Shown here: positions 52,941-61,679 of the stretch, piece after piece | How the letters are laid out: each line of letters starts with the position of its first letter | Numbering within the stretch: position 1 is the stretch's first letter | Assembly (NCBI GenBank): GCA_963677165.2 | Contig: CAXXSX010000002.1 | Location: 186,001 to 250,000, forward strand | Length of the DNA stretch: 64,000 nucleotides | Origin: JAFGXT01 sp963677165 | GTDB lineage: Bacteria > Verrucomicrobiota > Lentisphaeria > Victivallales > SZUA-371 | Reading direction: 5' to 3' | The notes under the pieces: model-generated | The model's input: only the letters and a program-made list of their open reading frames with translations | Database searches by the model: none | What the model was told of the DNA's origin: nothing | Position numbers and translations under genes: made by a program

Positions 52941-53171
52941 CTATTCGTCCAGACCGTCCTGTGTCATACTTTGGAGAGCTTCTTGTGAACTACCTTCGTC
53001 AACTTCGTCAACATCTGTTGCTCCCATTGTCATAGTAGCACCTCTGACCACACTGCGTAATCTGTCACTAAAGGCTCCGAAGATCGCTATTGCCGCAATA
53101 GCAATGACCACAACAATGATGATATACTCAACCATTGCCTGTCCTTTTTGTCTTTTTCTGCTCAACTTCAT
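52941..53171 (-). CDS. Flp-type pilin
   Basis: 76 aa. RQKGQAMVEYIIIVVVIAIAAIAIFGAF has the Flp prepilin site G/QAMVEY with Glu+5 and Tyr+6. The C-terminus is short and acidic. A major pilin subunit is likely. It lies 46 bp after the other Flp-like gene on the reverse strand, preceded by a GGAGG ribosome site. Confidence 0.8.
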   Translation of the reverse strand: MKLSRKRQKGQAMVEYIIIVVVIAIAAIAIFGAFSDRLRSVVRGATMTMGATDVDEVDEGSSQEALQSMTQDGLDE

Positions 53172-53217
53172 TGCTCAAGACCTCCTTAATAATTCCGGTT
53201 TAAATTATTAGTCATAA

Positions 53218-53400
53218 TTATAAGTTCATACCCAACAGAGAAATAATTCTCCAGCCATATTCTGTAAACAATGTCAAAAGAACCACTGTGGCAGCGGAAA
53301 CGACTAAAAACATCACCACCAGCACGGTAAATTCCACCATAGTCTGACCGCTTTCATCCACTTTACATTTTACATCCGAATTCGGTTTTTGTAAAGTCAT
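53218..53400 (-). CDS. Second small Flp-like pilin
   Basis: 60 aa. DESGQTMVEFTVLVVMFLVVSAATVVLL is another Flp-type start with Glu and Phe in place of Tyr. It is shorter and lacks an acidic tail. It is first in the pilin group, 26 bp after panD. It may be a minor pilin or initiating subunit. Confidence 0.75.
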   Translation of the reverse strand: MTLQKPNSDVKCKVDESGQTMVEFTVLVVMFLVVSAATVVLLTLFTEYGWRIISLLGMNL

Positions 53401-53426
53401 GGGTCCAAACTCCTCAAGGCTTTTTT

Positions 53427-53801
53427 CTAAACGCCCGGTTTTCTACCTTTCCGCTCAATGATATTGTTATTTTCATCCAGCACAATAATCTTGGGAGAAA
53501 CGGTTGCGGCTTCTTGTTCGGAAACCACTCCGAAAGCCATGATTGTCACGGTATCTCCAGTTCTACCTTTGTGAGCGGCCGGACCGTTCAGGCAAAAAAC
53601 TTTTTTGCCAGGTTCTCCGGGAATGGCATAAGTCTCAAGCCTTTCTCCGTTGTTACGGTTAACTACCAATATTTTTTCATAAGGAAAAATACCCGCTTCA
53701 GCCAGCAGTTCCGGATCGATCTCCATGCTGCCTTCATAATCCAGTTTGCACGATGTAAGACGAGCTGTGTGGATTTTTCCTGTTAAAACTATTCTATTCA
53801 T
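53427..53801 (-). CDS. panD: Aspartate 1-decarboxylase PanD
   Basis: 124 aa. Self-cleaves at Gly24-Ser25 in DYEGSMEID to form the pyruvoyl cofactor; GERLETYAIPG and NGPAAHKGRTGDTVTIMAFG are the rest of the signature. Makes beta-alanine for pantothenate. Same strand as the pilin-like genes, but a functional link is not expected. Confidence 0.95.
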   Translation of the reverse strand: MNRIVLTGKIHTARLTSCKLDYEGSMEIDPELLAEAGIFPYEKILVVNRNNGERLETYAIPGEPGKKVFCLNGPAAHKGRTGDTVTIMAFGVVSEQEAATVSPKIIVLDENNNIIERKGRKPGV

Positions 53802-53959
53802 TTGATCGCGTTCAATACTCCATCTATTAATAAATACGTTCTCAACTAATAATTTATTACATATTCCCGAAAAAAAAACGGACTTTTTTCAAAAAAAACC
53901 TTTTTGAACAGAGAAAATGCGTTATTTTTTTATAAAAATACAATCCCTTAGAGGTTTCT

Positions 53960-54805
53960 ATGGCAAAAACACAGCAATATTATCCGCTGGCACTGACAAT
54001 TGCCGGCAGCGACAGCGGCGGCGGCGCCGGAATTCAGGCAGATTTAAGAACATTTTCAGCCTTCGGCGTCTATGGCTGCTCCGCAATCACTGCCGTCACT
54101 TCTCAGAACCCCAAACACGTTACCAGAATTGACGCACTCAGCGGCGATGCCGTTACTGCTCAGATTCAGGCAGTAAAAGAATGTTTCAAGATTGGCGCAA
54201 TCAAAACCGGCATGCTGATGAACTCGGAAATTGTTGAGCGGGTAGCAACGGAACTTTCAGGGATAAAATGTCCTGTCGTGATTGATCCGGTAATGATCGC
54301 CACCAGTGGAGCCAAACTGCTGGAAGACGATGCAATAGAACTGATCCGAACCAAACTGCTGCCTTTGGCAAGCTGGATCACACCGAATCTTCATGAAGCT
54401 GCCCTGCTGGCTGAAATGGAGATTTCCAATTATGATGATATGATCGAAGCCGGACGCGATTTTTCGGCCCGCTGGAATTGCAACTGCATTATCAAAGGTG
54501 GTCATTTGAAAGGCAATAACCAGGGTTTGATGACTGATATTGTAATCTATCAGGACAAAGCTTATTCATTAAGTTCACCGGAAATCGAGGACTGCACTTC
54601 TTCCCACGGCACCGGCTGCACCATGAGTTCGGCTCTGGCCGCGGCCCTGGCCCTCGGCATTCCCTGGAAGAAAGCGGTTAAAGCAGTTAAGGACTTTATC
54701 TTCGGTTCCTTGGCCGAAGAAGTGGAAGTTGGCAAGAAAATTTTTGCCATGTATCCTCCACAGTCATCATATGTGGATGAAATAGTTTTTGAACGGATTG
54801 ATTAA
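53960..54805 (+). CDS. thiD: Hydroxymethylpyrimidine/phosphomethylpyrimidine kinase ThiD
   Basis: 281 aa. LTIAGSDSGGGAGIQADLRTFSAFGVYGCSAITAVTSQN is the ribokinase-like ThiD start, and SSHGTGCTMSSALAAALALG the anion hole with catalytic Asp region. It phosphorylates HMP and HMP-P in thiamine synthesis. There is no TPP riboswitch pattern in the 150 bp before it and no other thi gene in the window. Confidence 0.93.
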   Translation: MAKTQQYYPLALTIAGSDSGGGAGIQADLRTFSAFGVYGCSAITAVTSQNPKHVTRIDALSGDAVTAQIQAVKECFKIGAIKTGMLMNSEIVERVATELSGIKCPVVIDPVMIATSGAKLLEDDAIELIRTKLLPLASWITPNLHEAALLAEMEISNYDDMIEAGRDFSARWNCNCIIKGGHLKGNNQGLMTDIVIYQDKAYSLSSPEIEDCTSSHGTGCTMSSALAAALALGIPWKKAVKAVKDFIFGSLAEEVEVGKKIFAMYPPQSSYVDEIVFERID

Positions 54806-54867
54806 TATTTTATATGCGCTATTGTTAATTATTCAAATTTTATTACAGGAGAAATAATTAAATCAGA

Positions 54868-55833
54868 ATGCGTTTTATCTGTTGGTTCATAACCGGATTT
54901 TTTATCTTATTATATACAAGTACTTTTGCCTCGGCATCTTCCGCCGGCGGAAAAGTCAGGTACCTTCGTTATGCCGGCAGAAAATATGTATATCTCCGTG
55001 ATGTAGCAGCTTATTACGGCATGAAGTGCACAATCGGCAAAAAACGGGCATTACTCTACAGTAAATACTCCAGAATAGGTTTTACTTACGACAAAAACTC
55101 CGGTTATTTAAACGGCGTCAAGGTTCATTATTTTCACCCGCCATTCCTGAGAGGCAATGATGCATTTATCAGTGAAAATGACTTTCTAAAATACATTGAT
55201 CCGATTTTACGCAGTTATGCGTTGCCAACCCATAAAGTAGGTACGATTCTACTTGATCCGGGACATGGAGGAAAAGACGACGGCGGAAAAGGCCGTTACT
55301 ACAAAGAAAAAGATATTGTTTTCCGTATCGCTCTAAAGACAAAATATTATCTGGAGAAGAAAGGTTACAAGGTTATTTTGACTCGCTCTACCGATAAACT
55401 GATCCCACTCGAACAGCGTCCCGTACAGGCAAAAGCTGACCTGCTTGTTTCTATCCATACCAATATTGCCGGAACCGAATCCGTTTCAGGCATTGAGACT
55501 TTTGCGCTCCCCCCAACCGGCGTATCCTCAACTCACGGCTCCAACCATAACGGCTGGGAACCCGGCAACAAATTTGACCGTAACAACACCCGCCTGGGAT
55601 ACGAGATCCAGAAATCCCTGATAAAAGCAACTGGCGGACCAGACCGAGGGCTGAAATGCGCAAGATTCATGGTTTTAAAAAAGGCGGTGTGTCCGGCAAT
55701 ACTCGTTGAGACCGGCTTTCTGTCAAACCATGCCGAAGAACTGAAACTGGGAAACAATGCATGGCAGAACAAAATAGCTCAGGCTATTGCGGACGGGATT
55801 TATCACTACCACAAAGCCATGTATTCAAAATAA
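54868..55833 (+). CDS. N-acetylmuramoyl-L-alanine amidase (Amidase_3)
   Basis: 321 aa. Signal peptide, then a domain (about 28-115) rich in short strands similar to copper-amine-oxidase N-like cell-wall modules (YVYLRDVAAYYGMKCTIG), then Amidase_3: ILLDPGHGGKDDGG (His), YYKEKDI (Glu), LVSIHTN (His) and ILVETGFLSN (Glu). It cleaves the bond between muramic acid and the peptide stem in the periplasm. Start preceded by AGGAGAAAT. Confidence 0.92.
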   Translation: MRFICWFITGFFILLYTSTFASASSAGGKVRYLRYAGRKYVYLRDVAAYYGMKCTIGKKRALLYSKYSRIGFTYDKNSGYLNGVKVHYFHPPFLRGNDAFISENDFLKYIDPILRSYALPTHKVGTILLDPGHGGKDDGGKGRYYKEKDIVFRIALKTKYYLEKKGYKVILTRSTDKLIPLEQRPVQAKADLLVSIHTNIAGTESVSGIETFALPPTGVSSTHGSNHNGWEPGNKFDRNNTRLGYEIQKSLIKATGGPDRGLKCARFMVLKKAVCPAILVETGFLSNHAEELKLGNNAWQNKIAQAIADGIYHYHKAMYSK

Positions 55834-55969
55834 AGGAACCTGTTGTAAAAATATTTTTGCAATTGACTCAATAGTATTGATTTTTTTTGTCGATCCATTA
55901 TACTAATATACAATACGTATAATATCCTTAACAGTATAATCAGTATAATCATTCTTGGGGTTCATTGTG

Positions 55970-56563
55970 ATGAAGCAGTATGCATTATTCTTTTCGATAA
56001 TGGTCATGTTTTTAACCTCGGTGCCATTATTGGGACAAAAAAATCTACTGAAAAACTTTGGCTACAGTCCAAAAGATCCAGGATGGGAAGTATGGGCCGC
56101 CAGAGAATTGAGATTACCTCACGGGAAGCCAGGATTTCCCGGTCAAAAGTTCAGGATACGGTTTACGGAAGGGAAGTTATCTCTGTATGTCCCGGTAATA
56201 CCTAACGCGAAAGTATGGTTTGCCCAGGTTCGCCAGCGCATCAATTTGACTGTTGGTAGAAAATATCGTTTTCAGGTAAAAGTGAAGGCGGATAAACCCG
56301 GAATAATAGCGATGCGTTATGAACTTGATTGTCCCCCCTGGAACTCTCTGGGATTGAATAAAAGAATCAAGGTATCGATGGGAGAAAAAATTTATACCGC
56401 TGAATTTACAGTTGATAAAAATACGTCAAAAAAACCAGTTGCAGTAAAGTTATGCTTTGGCATGTTGCCTGGGAATATCACAGCATCAGAAGTTAAGCTG
56501 GAACTGCTTAAAAAAAATTTACAGGACCAGAAAATGGTCATCAAGAAACAGGAAGAATCATGA
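55970..56563 (+). CDS. Secreted protein, carbohydrate-binding-like
   Basis: 197 aa from ATG 55970 (GGGG at 55957-55960); a TTG at 55955 would add five residues. Signal peptide MKQYALFFSIMVMFLTSVPLLG. The mature part is a beta-sandwich-like sequence: KNLLKNFGYS, GRKYRFQVKVKADKPG and MGEKIYTAEFTVDKNT resemble CBM4/9-type modules. No catalytic part. It overlaps the RmlD-like gene by 4 bp. Confidence 0.7.
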   Translation: MKQYALFFSIMVMFLTSVPLLGQKNLLKNFGYSPKDPGWEVWAARELRLPHGKPGFPGQKFRIRFTEGKLSLYVPVIPNAKVWFAQVRQRINLTVGRKYRFQVKVKADKPGIIAMRYELDCPPWNSLGLNKRIKVSMGEKIYTAEFTVDKNTSKKPVAVKLCFGMLPGNITASEVKLELLKKNLQDQKMVIKKQEES

Positions 56564-57459
56564 AAATATTAATTACCGGGGCCAGCGGACTCCTTGGAGC
56601 AAATATTGCACAAACACTGAAATCACATGAGAAGGAACTTAAGCTGGAAAAATTATTATTGCAGCGCTTTCAATCAGCCCCTGGTTTTATTTCCGCAGAT
56701 CTGACTTCCGAACAAGGCCTAAAAACACTCACTGCTGAAGAGTGGGATGTCGTGATCCACACAGCCGCAAATAAAGATCCCGATTCCTGCGAAAAAGACC
56801 ATGCCGGAACAGACGCCCTAAATGTATACGCAACCCATTTTCTAGCACAGGAAGCCAGTCGGCGAAACGCCTATATGATCTACATCTGCACGGATTATGT
56901 ATTTCCCGGAAAAAATCCGCCATATAACGAACAAGCAGATCCCGCTCCAACCAACTATTATGGCAAATCAAAGCTGAACGGAGAACGCGAAGTTCTTAAC
57001 GCTTCAGACAAATTCTGCTCATTACGAGTTCCCATTTTATACGGCAGTGCAGCAGGGCTGCAGCATTCTGCACTTCTGGCGGGTTCAATCAAGGCATTAT
57101 TAAATCAGAAAGAACAACTGATTGATGACGCAATAGTAAGATATCCGACTTATACCGGAGATGTTGCTGAAGCAATTGTACTGCTGATAAAAAACCGCGC
57201 CGAAGGAATATTCCACTGCACCGGCAACGATAAGACATCCAAGTATCAGATATGTGTGGAAATGGCTGACATTCTCGGCTTATCACACGAACATATCTTT
57301 CCGCTGGAAAACCCTCCGGAATCGAAAGCAAAACGTCCATATGACTGTCATCTGACGATGGAAAAACTAAAAGCATTAGGATTCCCGGAACCGCTGCCCT
57401 TGCGAGAACGGATTAAATCTCTCAAAAAAGAGTTATCTGAATTTATCGGATCACTATAA
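56560..57459 (+). CDS. RmlD-like dTDP-sugar reductase (SDR)
   Basis: 299 aa. MKILITGASGLLGANIAQTL is the NAD(P)-binding loop; VVIHTAANKDPDSCE, ICTDYVFPG and YYGKSKLNGE give the active-site Thr/Tyr/Lys set of RmlD/MAT2B-type enzymes. It may reduce a dTDP-4-keto sugar, or be an accessory subunit. No other rml gene is nearby. Confidence 0.85.
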   Translation: MKILITGASGLLGANIAQTLKSHEKELKLEKLLLQRFQSAPGFISADLTSEQGLKTLTAEEWDVVIHTAANKDPDSCEKDHAGTDALNVYATHFLAQEASRRNAYMIYICTDYVFPGKNPPYNEQADPAPTNYYGKSKLNGEREVLNASDKFCSLRVPILYGSAAGLQHSALLAGSIKALLNQKEQLIDDAIVRYPTYTGDVAEAIVLLIKNRAEGIFHCTGNDKTSKYQICVEMADILGLSHEHIFPLENPPESKAKRPYDCHLTMEKLKALGFPEPLPLRERIKSLKKELSEFIGSL

Positions 57460-57463
57460 AGAA

Positions 57464-57751
57464 TCAGGCATTCATCGAATCGGAATAGAAATCCTTTGAA
57501 GTCTGATACATTATTTTACTGGACTCAGAGTCACCGGACTTCTCAATCAATCCTGCTTCAACAAACAAGTCAATGTTGCGGTAAATGGTTGATTTCGCAA
57601 AAACCGCACGTTGCTTGAATGCCTGGTCATAAAGATCATTTAAAGAATACGATCCGTCCATGTCCTTGATCACATGAAGCATGTCATCACGTTCAACAGT
57701 ATACTTTCGGTTGTTTTCTTTTAAATACTTTAATAATTTTTTCTTTGGCAT
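57464..57751 (-). CDS. Half-length Fur-like winged-helix protein
   Basis: 95 aa from ATG 57751 with GGAGAA just upstream; an ATG at 57763 adds four residues. YSLNDLYDQAFKQRAVFAKSTIYRNIDLFVEAGLIEK is the Fur DNA-recognition wing (compare the STVYRTL type helix). Fur is about 140-150 aa, with a second half that dimerises and binds metal; that half is missing and the gene ends after the wing. It cannot be a normal metal-sensing Fur. It may be a small regulator or a degenerate remnant. Confidence 0.75.
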   Translation of the reverse strand: MPKKKLLKYLKENNRKYTVERDDMLHVIKDMDGSYSLNDLYDQAFKQRAVFAKSTIYRNIDLFVEAGLIEKSGDSESSKIMYQTSKDFYSDSMNA

Positions 57752-57763
57752 ATGATTCTCCAT

Positions 57764-58125
57764 TAGTACTACTCTCTTCGTTTTGAGTTTTATGCCTTAT
57801 TCCTGAATTTTCCCGACTCAAAGAATAGAAATAAATTTTCCCCACCTGACCAACAACATTATAGCTAATATTGTTGTGGAATTACGTCTTACGTCACTGA
57901 AAAAATATTCCCCGGCAATATTGACGCCCTGACTTAAGCGCCTCTGAACATTAAAAATTTAATAAATATATTACTCATTGTGAATAGTTGCAACATAAAC
58001 TATTGATTTATTTAAAATATGGTTCAATATTACTTATTTACAGAGATAGTTCTGCAAACAGATAATATTAATTATCGGTAATTTCGATAATTTTTTAAAT
58101 TTTTATTTGGAGTTTAGACGTAAAT
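57764..58125. other. AT-rich intergenic region before nagA
   Basis: 362 bp of divergent promoter DNA. AATTATCG-gtaattt-CGATAATT (58070-58092), followed by TTTT, is a hairpin just before the nagA ribosome site. Nothing coding is visible. Confidence 0.55.
58070..58096 (+). promoter_or_regulatory. Hairpin in the nagA leader
   Basis: An 8 bp perfect stem with a T-rich 3' side, 30 bp before the ATG. It could be a regulator-binding palindrome or an attenuating hairpin. Confidence 0.35.
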
Positions 58126-59340
58126 ATGGGTATGCGAAAACGACGTTTGTTCATTACCGGTTTCTGCCTGACCCCTCATCAGACAATTAACCGCGGTGCG
58201 ATCCTGACTCAGGATGCAAAGGTTCTCGCCATCGGCGGAGCAACCGCATTCGTCCGGGAACCGGGACTGGAAGTAATTGAGTTGCCGGATTGTTATGCCA
58301 CTCCGGGGTTTATTGATTCCCATATTCACGGAGCCGGTAATTTTGATTCATCTACTGCCTATGAGGAAGGTTCTGATATTGACAGTATGTGCAGCGTTCT
58401 TGCCGGTCACGGCGTAACGTCCTTTGTTCCAACCGTGATTTCCGCGCCTCGTGAACGGCTGCTGAAAAATATGGCTGTCCTCACTGCCATGATGAGCCGG
58501 GACAACTATCCGGGCGCAGTGCCGATCGGAATTCATATTGAAGGTCCTTTTATTAATCGTCTGAAACACGGTTCACAACGAGTCGAGGATATCACGGAAG
58601 TTGATTTGGGGTTCGCGCGAGAAATCATCACTGAAAGCAAAGGGAAAATTAAAGTTATGACTTTTGCTCCCGAACTTGATAATTCTATAAAACTTATCGA
58701 GTTTCTGCTGGAAAATAATGTGCAGCCGTCAATGGGACACAGTATTGCGTCGGAAGAAAGCGTACTCCGCGCGGTCGATGCCGGTGCCAGGCGTTGTACT
58801 CATCTGTACAACGGAATGCCGCCACTGCATCAACGCAACGCGACTCTCGGAGCCGTAGCCCTCACTGATGACCGGATCAGTATTGAAATGATTCTTGATG
58901 GTTCGCACCTTCTCCACCCCAGAATGCTCGACCTCGCATGTCGTGCCAAACCCAAAGATAAACTCATTGGTATTAGCGATTGTGTTCAGGGAGCCGATCT
59001 TCGTGACGGAAAATATCATCTTGGGATGTCTGAAATTGAAGTACATGACGGCTTGGCAACAACTCCTGACGGCACCTTGGCGGGAACAACACTCAACCTG
59101 GGAAAAGGCTGGCAGGTTTTGAAAGCCCATTCCCATATGTCCAATACGGAAGCTGCAGCATCAGTCACCATTAATCCGGCAGTTGCCCTGGGCTATGACG
59201 ACCGCGGCATCCTCAGGCCGGGTAAACGTGCCGATATTTCTTTTTTCAAAATAGATTCCAATAAACCAAGAATGACGGTTTCCCGGGGGAAAATTGTATT
59301 TGATTCGGAAAACCCCAACATGGTATCCAACGACTTATAA
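58126..59340 (+). CDS. nagA: N-acetylglucosamine-6-phosphate deacetylase
   Basis: 404 aa. TPGFIDSHIHGAGNFD, IGIHIEGPFIN, MGHSIASEESVLRAVDAGARRCTHLYNGMPPLHQRN, ISDCVQG and AVALGYDDRGILRPGKRADISFF are the NagA signatures with the metal histidines and catalytic Asp. It deacetylates GlcNAc-6-P to GlcN-6-P in amino-sugar recycling. A leading basic MGMRKRRLFITG is normal. Confidence 0.92.
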   Translation: MGMRKRRLFITGFCLTPHQTINRGAILTQDAKVLAIGGATAFVREPGLEVIELPDCYATPGFIDSHIHGAGNFDSSTAYEEGSDIDSMCSVLAGHGVTSFVPTVISAPRERLLKNMAVLTAMMSRDNYPGAVPIGIHIEGPFINRLKHGSQRVEDITEVDLGFAREIITESKGKIKVMTFAPELDNSIKLIEFLLENNVQPSMGHSIASEESVLRAVDAGARRCTHLYNGMPPLHQRNATLGAVALTDDRISIEMILDGSHLLHPRMLDLACRAKPKDKLIGISDCVQGADLRDGKYHLGMSEIEVHDGLATTPDGTLAGTTLNLGKGWQVLKAHSHMSNTEAAASVTINPAVALGYDDRGILRPGKRADISFFKIDSNKPRMTVSRGKIVFDSENPNMVSNDL

Positions 59341-59367
59341 CACTAAAACTGTAGAAAGACTTACACG

Positions 59368-60213
59368 ATGAAATATGAATTACTCGATTCGGGTAACCGA
59401 ATGAAGCTGGAACAAGTGGGAAAATACCGTTTGGTCAGACCCGCGCTCAATGCAGCATGGACCCCCTCTCTATCTCAGCAGGAGTGGGACAGCGCAGTCG
59501 GTGTATTCGAACGCAATTCCAGCGGCGGCGGCAAATGGTCATGGAGCAAAGGCGGCGTACCGGAATCATGGCTCACCGAGTGGGGTGGATACAAGTTGAC
59601 CACCAAAGCCACCAATTTCGGACACCTTGGATTCTTTGCGGAACAATACGCCAACTGGCAATGGTTGCGTGAACGGTGTCGTGAATTTGGTCAGGACTGT
59701 AAAACATTAAACCTTTTTGCTTATTCTGGTATTGCGTCAATGGCAATGGCGGAAGGCGGAGCCACGGTAACCCACCTTGACGCAGCCAAAGGAATGAATG
59801 ACTGGGGCAAAGAAAATCAACAGTTGAATACACAGGTTCCGGATAATATCCGCTGGATCGCCGATGATGTCATGAAATTTACCGCGCGGGAAATACGACG
59901 TGGAAACCAATACAACGGAATAGTCCTTGACCCGCCGTCTTTTGGTCGCGGCACCAAGGGTCAAGTCTGGAAACTTGAGGATAGTATCATTGACTTGCTG
60001 GAAAACTGCAACCGGCTTCTCGACAAAAAACATCCGTTTTTCGTTCTTTTGAGTTGTCATTCCCCGGGATTTTCTCCTATCGTACTGGAACGTCTTATTA
60101 AATCAGTCATTTCTGCTGACGCCAGGCTTGAATCCGGAGAGATGACGGTACCTGACATAAATAACAACAGTCTTCCTGCTGGAATTTTTGTCCGCGCCAC
60201 ATGTTATCCTTAA
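59368..60213 (+). CDS. RlmI-like SAM-dependent methyltransferase
   Basis: 281 aa. KTLNLFAYSGIASMAMAEGGATVTHLDAAKG is the SAM-binding Rossmann start and GIVLDPPSFGRGTKG the DPPSFG active motif of rRNA (cytosine-5) methyltransferases of the RlmI/YccW class. The PUA domain of full RlmI is absent. RNA substrate is inferred from the motif. 27 bp after nagA. Confidence 0.85.
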   Translation: MKYELLDSGNRMKLEQVGKYRLVRPALNAAWTPSLSQQEWDSAVGVFERNSSGGGKWSWSKGGVPESWLTEWGGYKLTTKATNFGHLGFFAEQYANWQWLRERCREFGQDCKTLNLFAYSGIASMAMAEGGATVTHLDAAKGMNDWGKENQQLNTQVPDNIRWIADDVMKFTAREIRRGNQYNGIVLDPPSFGRGTKGQVWKLEDSIIDLLENCNRLLDKKHPFFVLLSCHSPGFSPIVLERLIKSVISADARLESGEMTVPDINNNSLPAGIFVRATCYP

Positions 60214-60380
60214 CTTATATTCTGTCATGTTTTAATAACAAAACACTGAAAATCAGCGAATATACCTGCTTTCGTTAAAATTTGTCTCTAATTTATTCTT
60301 GTAAATCGGAAAATTACAGTTTATATTTGAAAAACGGGCAAATAACAATAGTTAATTGAGGAAATATCAGGGGAGATATC

Positions 60381-60728
60381 ATGGACCACGAAAATCGTTC
60401 GGATAAACGCCGTTCTTTAATCTACTACCTGAAAGTTACTGATATTGAAAATGATGTCTTGCTCGGTCATCTGTGTGATTTAACAGTGGGTGGAATGAAA
60501 CTTATCGGAGAAACCGCGGTCCAGAAAGGTGAAACCTTTACGATCAAAATTAATGTTCCGGAAAGACTGCATCGCGACGAAAACATCACTTTGGAAGCAG
60601 AATGTCGCTGGAGCCAACGGGATTTGAACCCTCGTTTTTATGCTTCCGGATTTTTGTTCCATAATGTAGATGACCTGTCGGTTTATAAGATTAAGCGTGT
60701 TATTGACGAACTGACTTTTGTTGATTAA
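60381..60728 (+). CDS. PilZ-domain protein (putative c-di-GMP receptor)
   Basis: 115 aa. RSDKRR supplies the RxxxR arm and DLTVGGMKL the (D/N)xSxxG-like motif, with Thr for Ser. WSQRDLNPRFYASGFLF is a core strand. A free PilZ protein usually links c-di-GMP to motility or surface polysaccharide. No cyclase gene is in the window. AGGGGAGAT is the ribosome site. Confidence 0.85.
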   Translation: MDHENRSDKRRSLIYYLKVTDIENDVLLGHLCDLTVGGMKLIGETAVQKGETFTIKINVPERLHRDENITLEAECRWSQRDLNPRFYASGFLFHNVDDLSVYKIKRVIDELTFVD

Positions 60729-60807
60729 CAGAGATTGAATTACCCTTTCAAAACTGTTAACAGGAAATAGACATTCCGCTTTTTTCTGCATTTAGAACTG
60801 GCAATGA

Positions 60808-60837
60808 TTGCGAAAGCCAATATATTCTATATATAAT
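60808..60837 (+). promoter_or_regulatory. Putative sigma-70-type promoter
   Basis: TTGCGA (60808-60813), 18 bp spacer, TATAAT (60832-60837), 43 bp before the SH3 protein gene. Confidence 0.4.
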
Positions 60838-60879
60838 CGCACTTTTCATAACAGATAATCTTGCGGAGGAATTGATTCT

Positions 60880-61656
60880 ATGAAAATAACAATACCAGGA
60901 TTATGTCTGCTTGCCGTTCTTTGTTTTGCCGGTTCCGGCACTGTACAGGGCGGATCGACAGAAGGTGTTGTAACTGCCAATAAGCTGAACATCAGAGTTA
61001 AGCCAGGCAAATATACCAGTGTCGGGATGTTAAAACGCGGCGCCAAAGTTATCATTCACAATGAAAAAAATGGCTGGTATCGAATCGCGTTGCCATCGGA
61101 TGTAGCAGTATGGGTTTCAGCCAGATTTGTAAAAGACGGCAAAATAACCGGCAAAGTATATCTGCGTTCAGGTCCCGGCATAAATTATAATCCATATGGA
61201 TTTGCTCATGCCGGACAACAGATTACCATCCTCGATAATAAACGTACAGACTGGTTGAAAATTGCCCCGCTGCCTGACATGTCGGCATGGGTTTTTGCAA
61301 AATATATCAAAGTAACCAAAACTGAACCGGCAAAGTCCACTCCCTACACGAAAGAGATCAAAACAACAGGATCTCCGGACGAATTGGCTTATGTCGACGA
61401 GACTCCCCAGAATGTCACGCGTGACGGATATATCCTGAAAACCGCAAGTACTCATGGTATCACCCATGCCCTTTGCAGATATGAATACGGAAAATACCAG
61501 CCGGTATGCTATCTTTACGGTAATAAGACAGAACTCGACAAAGTAGTCGAAAAGCGTGTCATGATAAAAGGCACTCAGCGCTGGGTGAAAAATTGGCGAC
61601 TGCCCGTTGTGAAAATATCGGAAATCATCCGAAATAATAAAAAATCTGTCAAATAA
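60880..61656 (+). CDS. Secreted protein with two bacterial SH3 domains
   Basis: 258 aa. Signal peptide MKITIPGLCLLAVLCFAGSG. SH3b 1 (about 29-85: GVVTANKLNIRVKPGKYTSVGMLKRGAKV) and SH3b 2 (about 88-146: GKVYLRSGPGINYNPYGFAHAGQQI) should bind peptidoglycan or proline-rich targets. The C-terminal 100 residues are not recognised. The protease gene begins 24 bp later; the pair may act together in the periplasm. Confidence 0.85.
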   Translation: MKITIPGLCLLAVLCFAGSGTVQGGSTEGVVTANKLNIRVKPGKYTSVGMLKRGAKVIIHNEKNGWYRIALPSDVAVWVSARFVKDGKITGKVYLRSGPGINYNPYGFAHAGQQITILDNKRTDWLKIAPLPDMSAWVFAKYIKVTKTEPAKSTPYTKEIKTTGSPDELAYVDETPQNVTRDGYILKTASTHGITHALCRYEYGKYQPVCYLYGNKTELDKVVEKRVMIKGTQRWVKNWRLPVVKISEIIRNNKKSVK

Positions 61657-61679
61657 AAACGCCTAAACCACGGAGCCCC

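Noticed and set aside
53810..53959. TPP riboswitch before thiD
   Set aside because: The conserved CUGAGA-type core is absent and the region is simple AT-rich sequence.
60611..60690. Possible tRNA 3' end (reverse strand ..GGTTCAAATCCCGTTGGCTCCA)
   Set aside because: No matching 5' acceptor (GGAGCCA) or D and anticodon arms within 75-90 bases, and the T-stem has mismatches. The bases encode a core PilZ strand.
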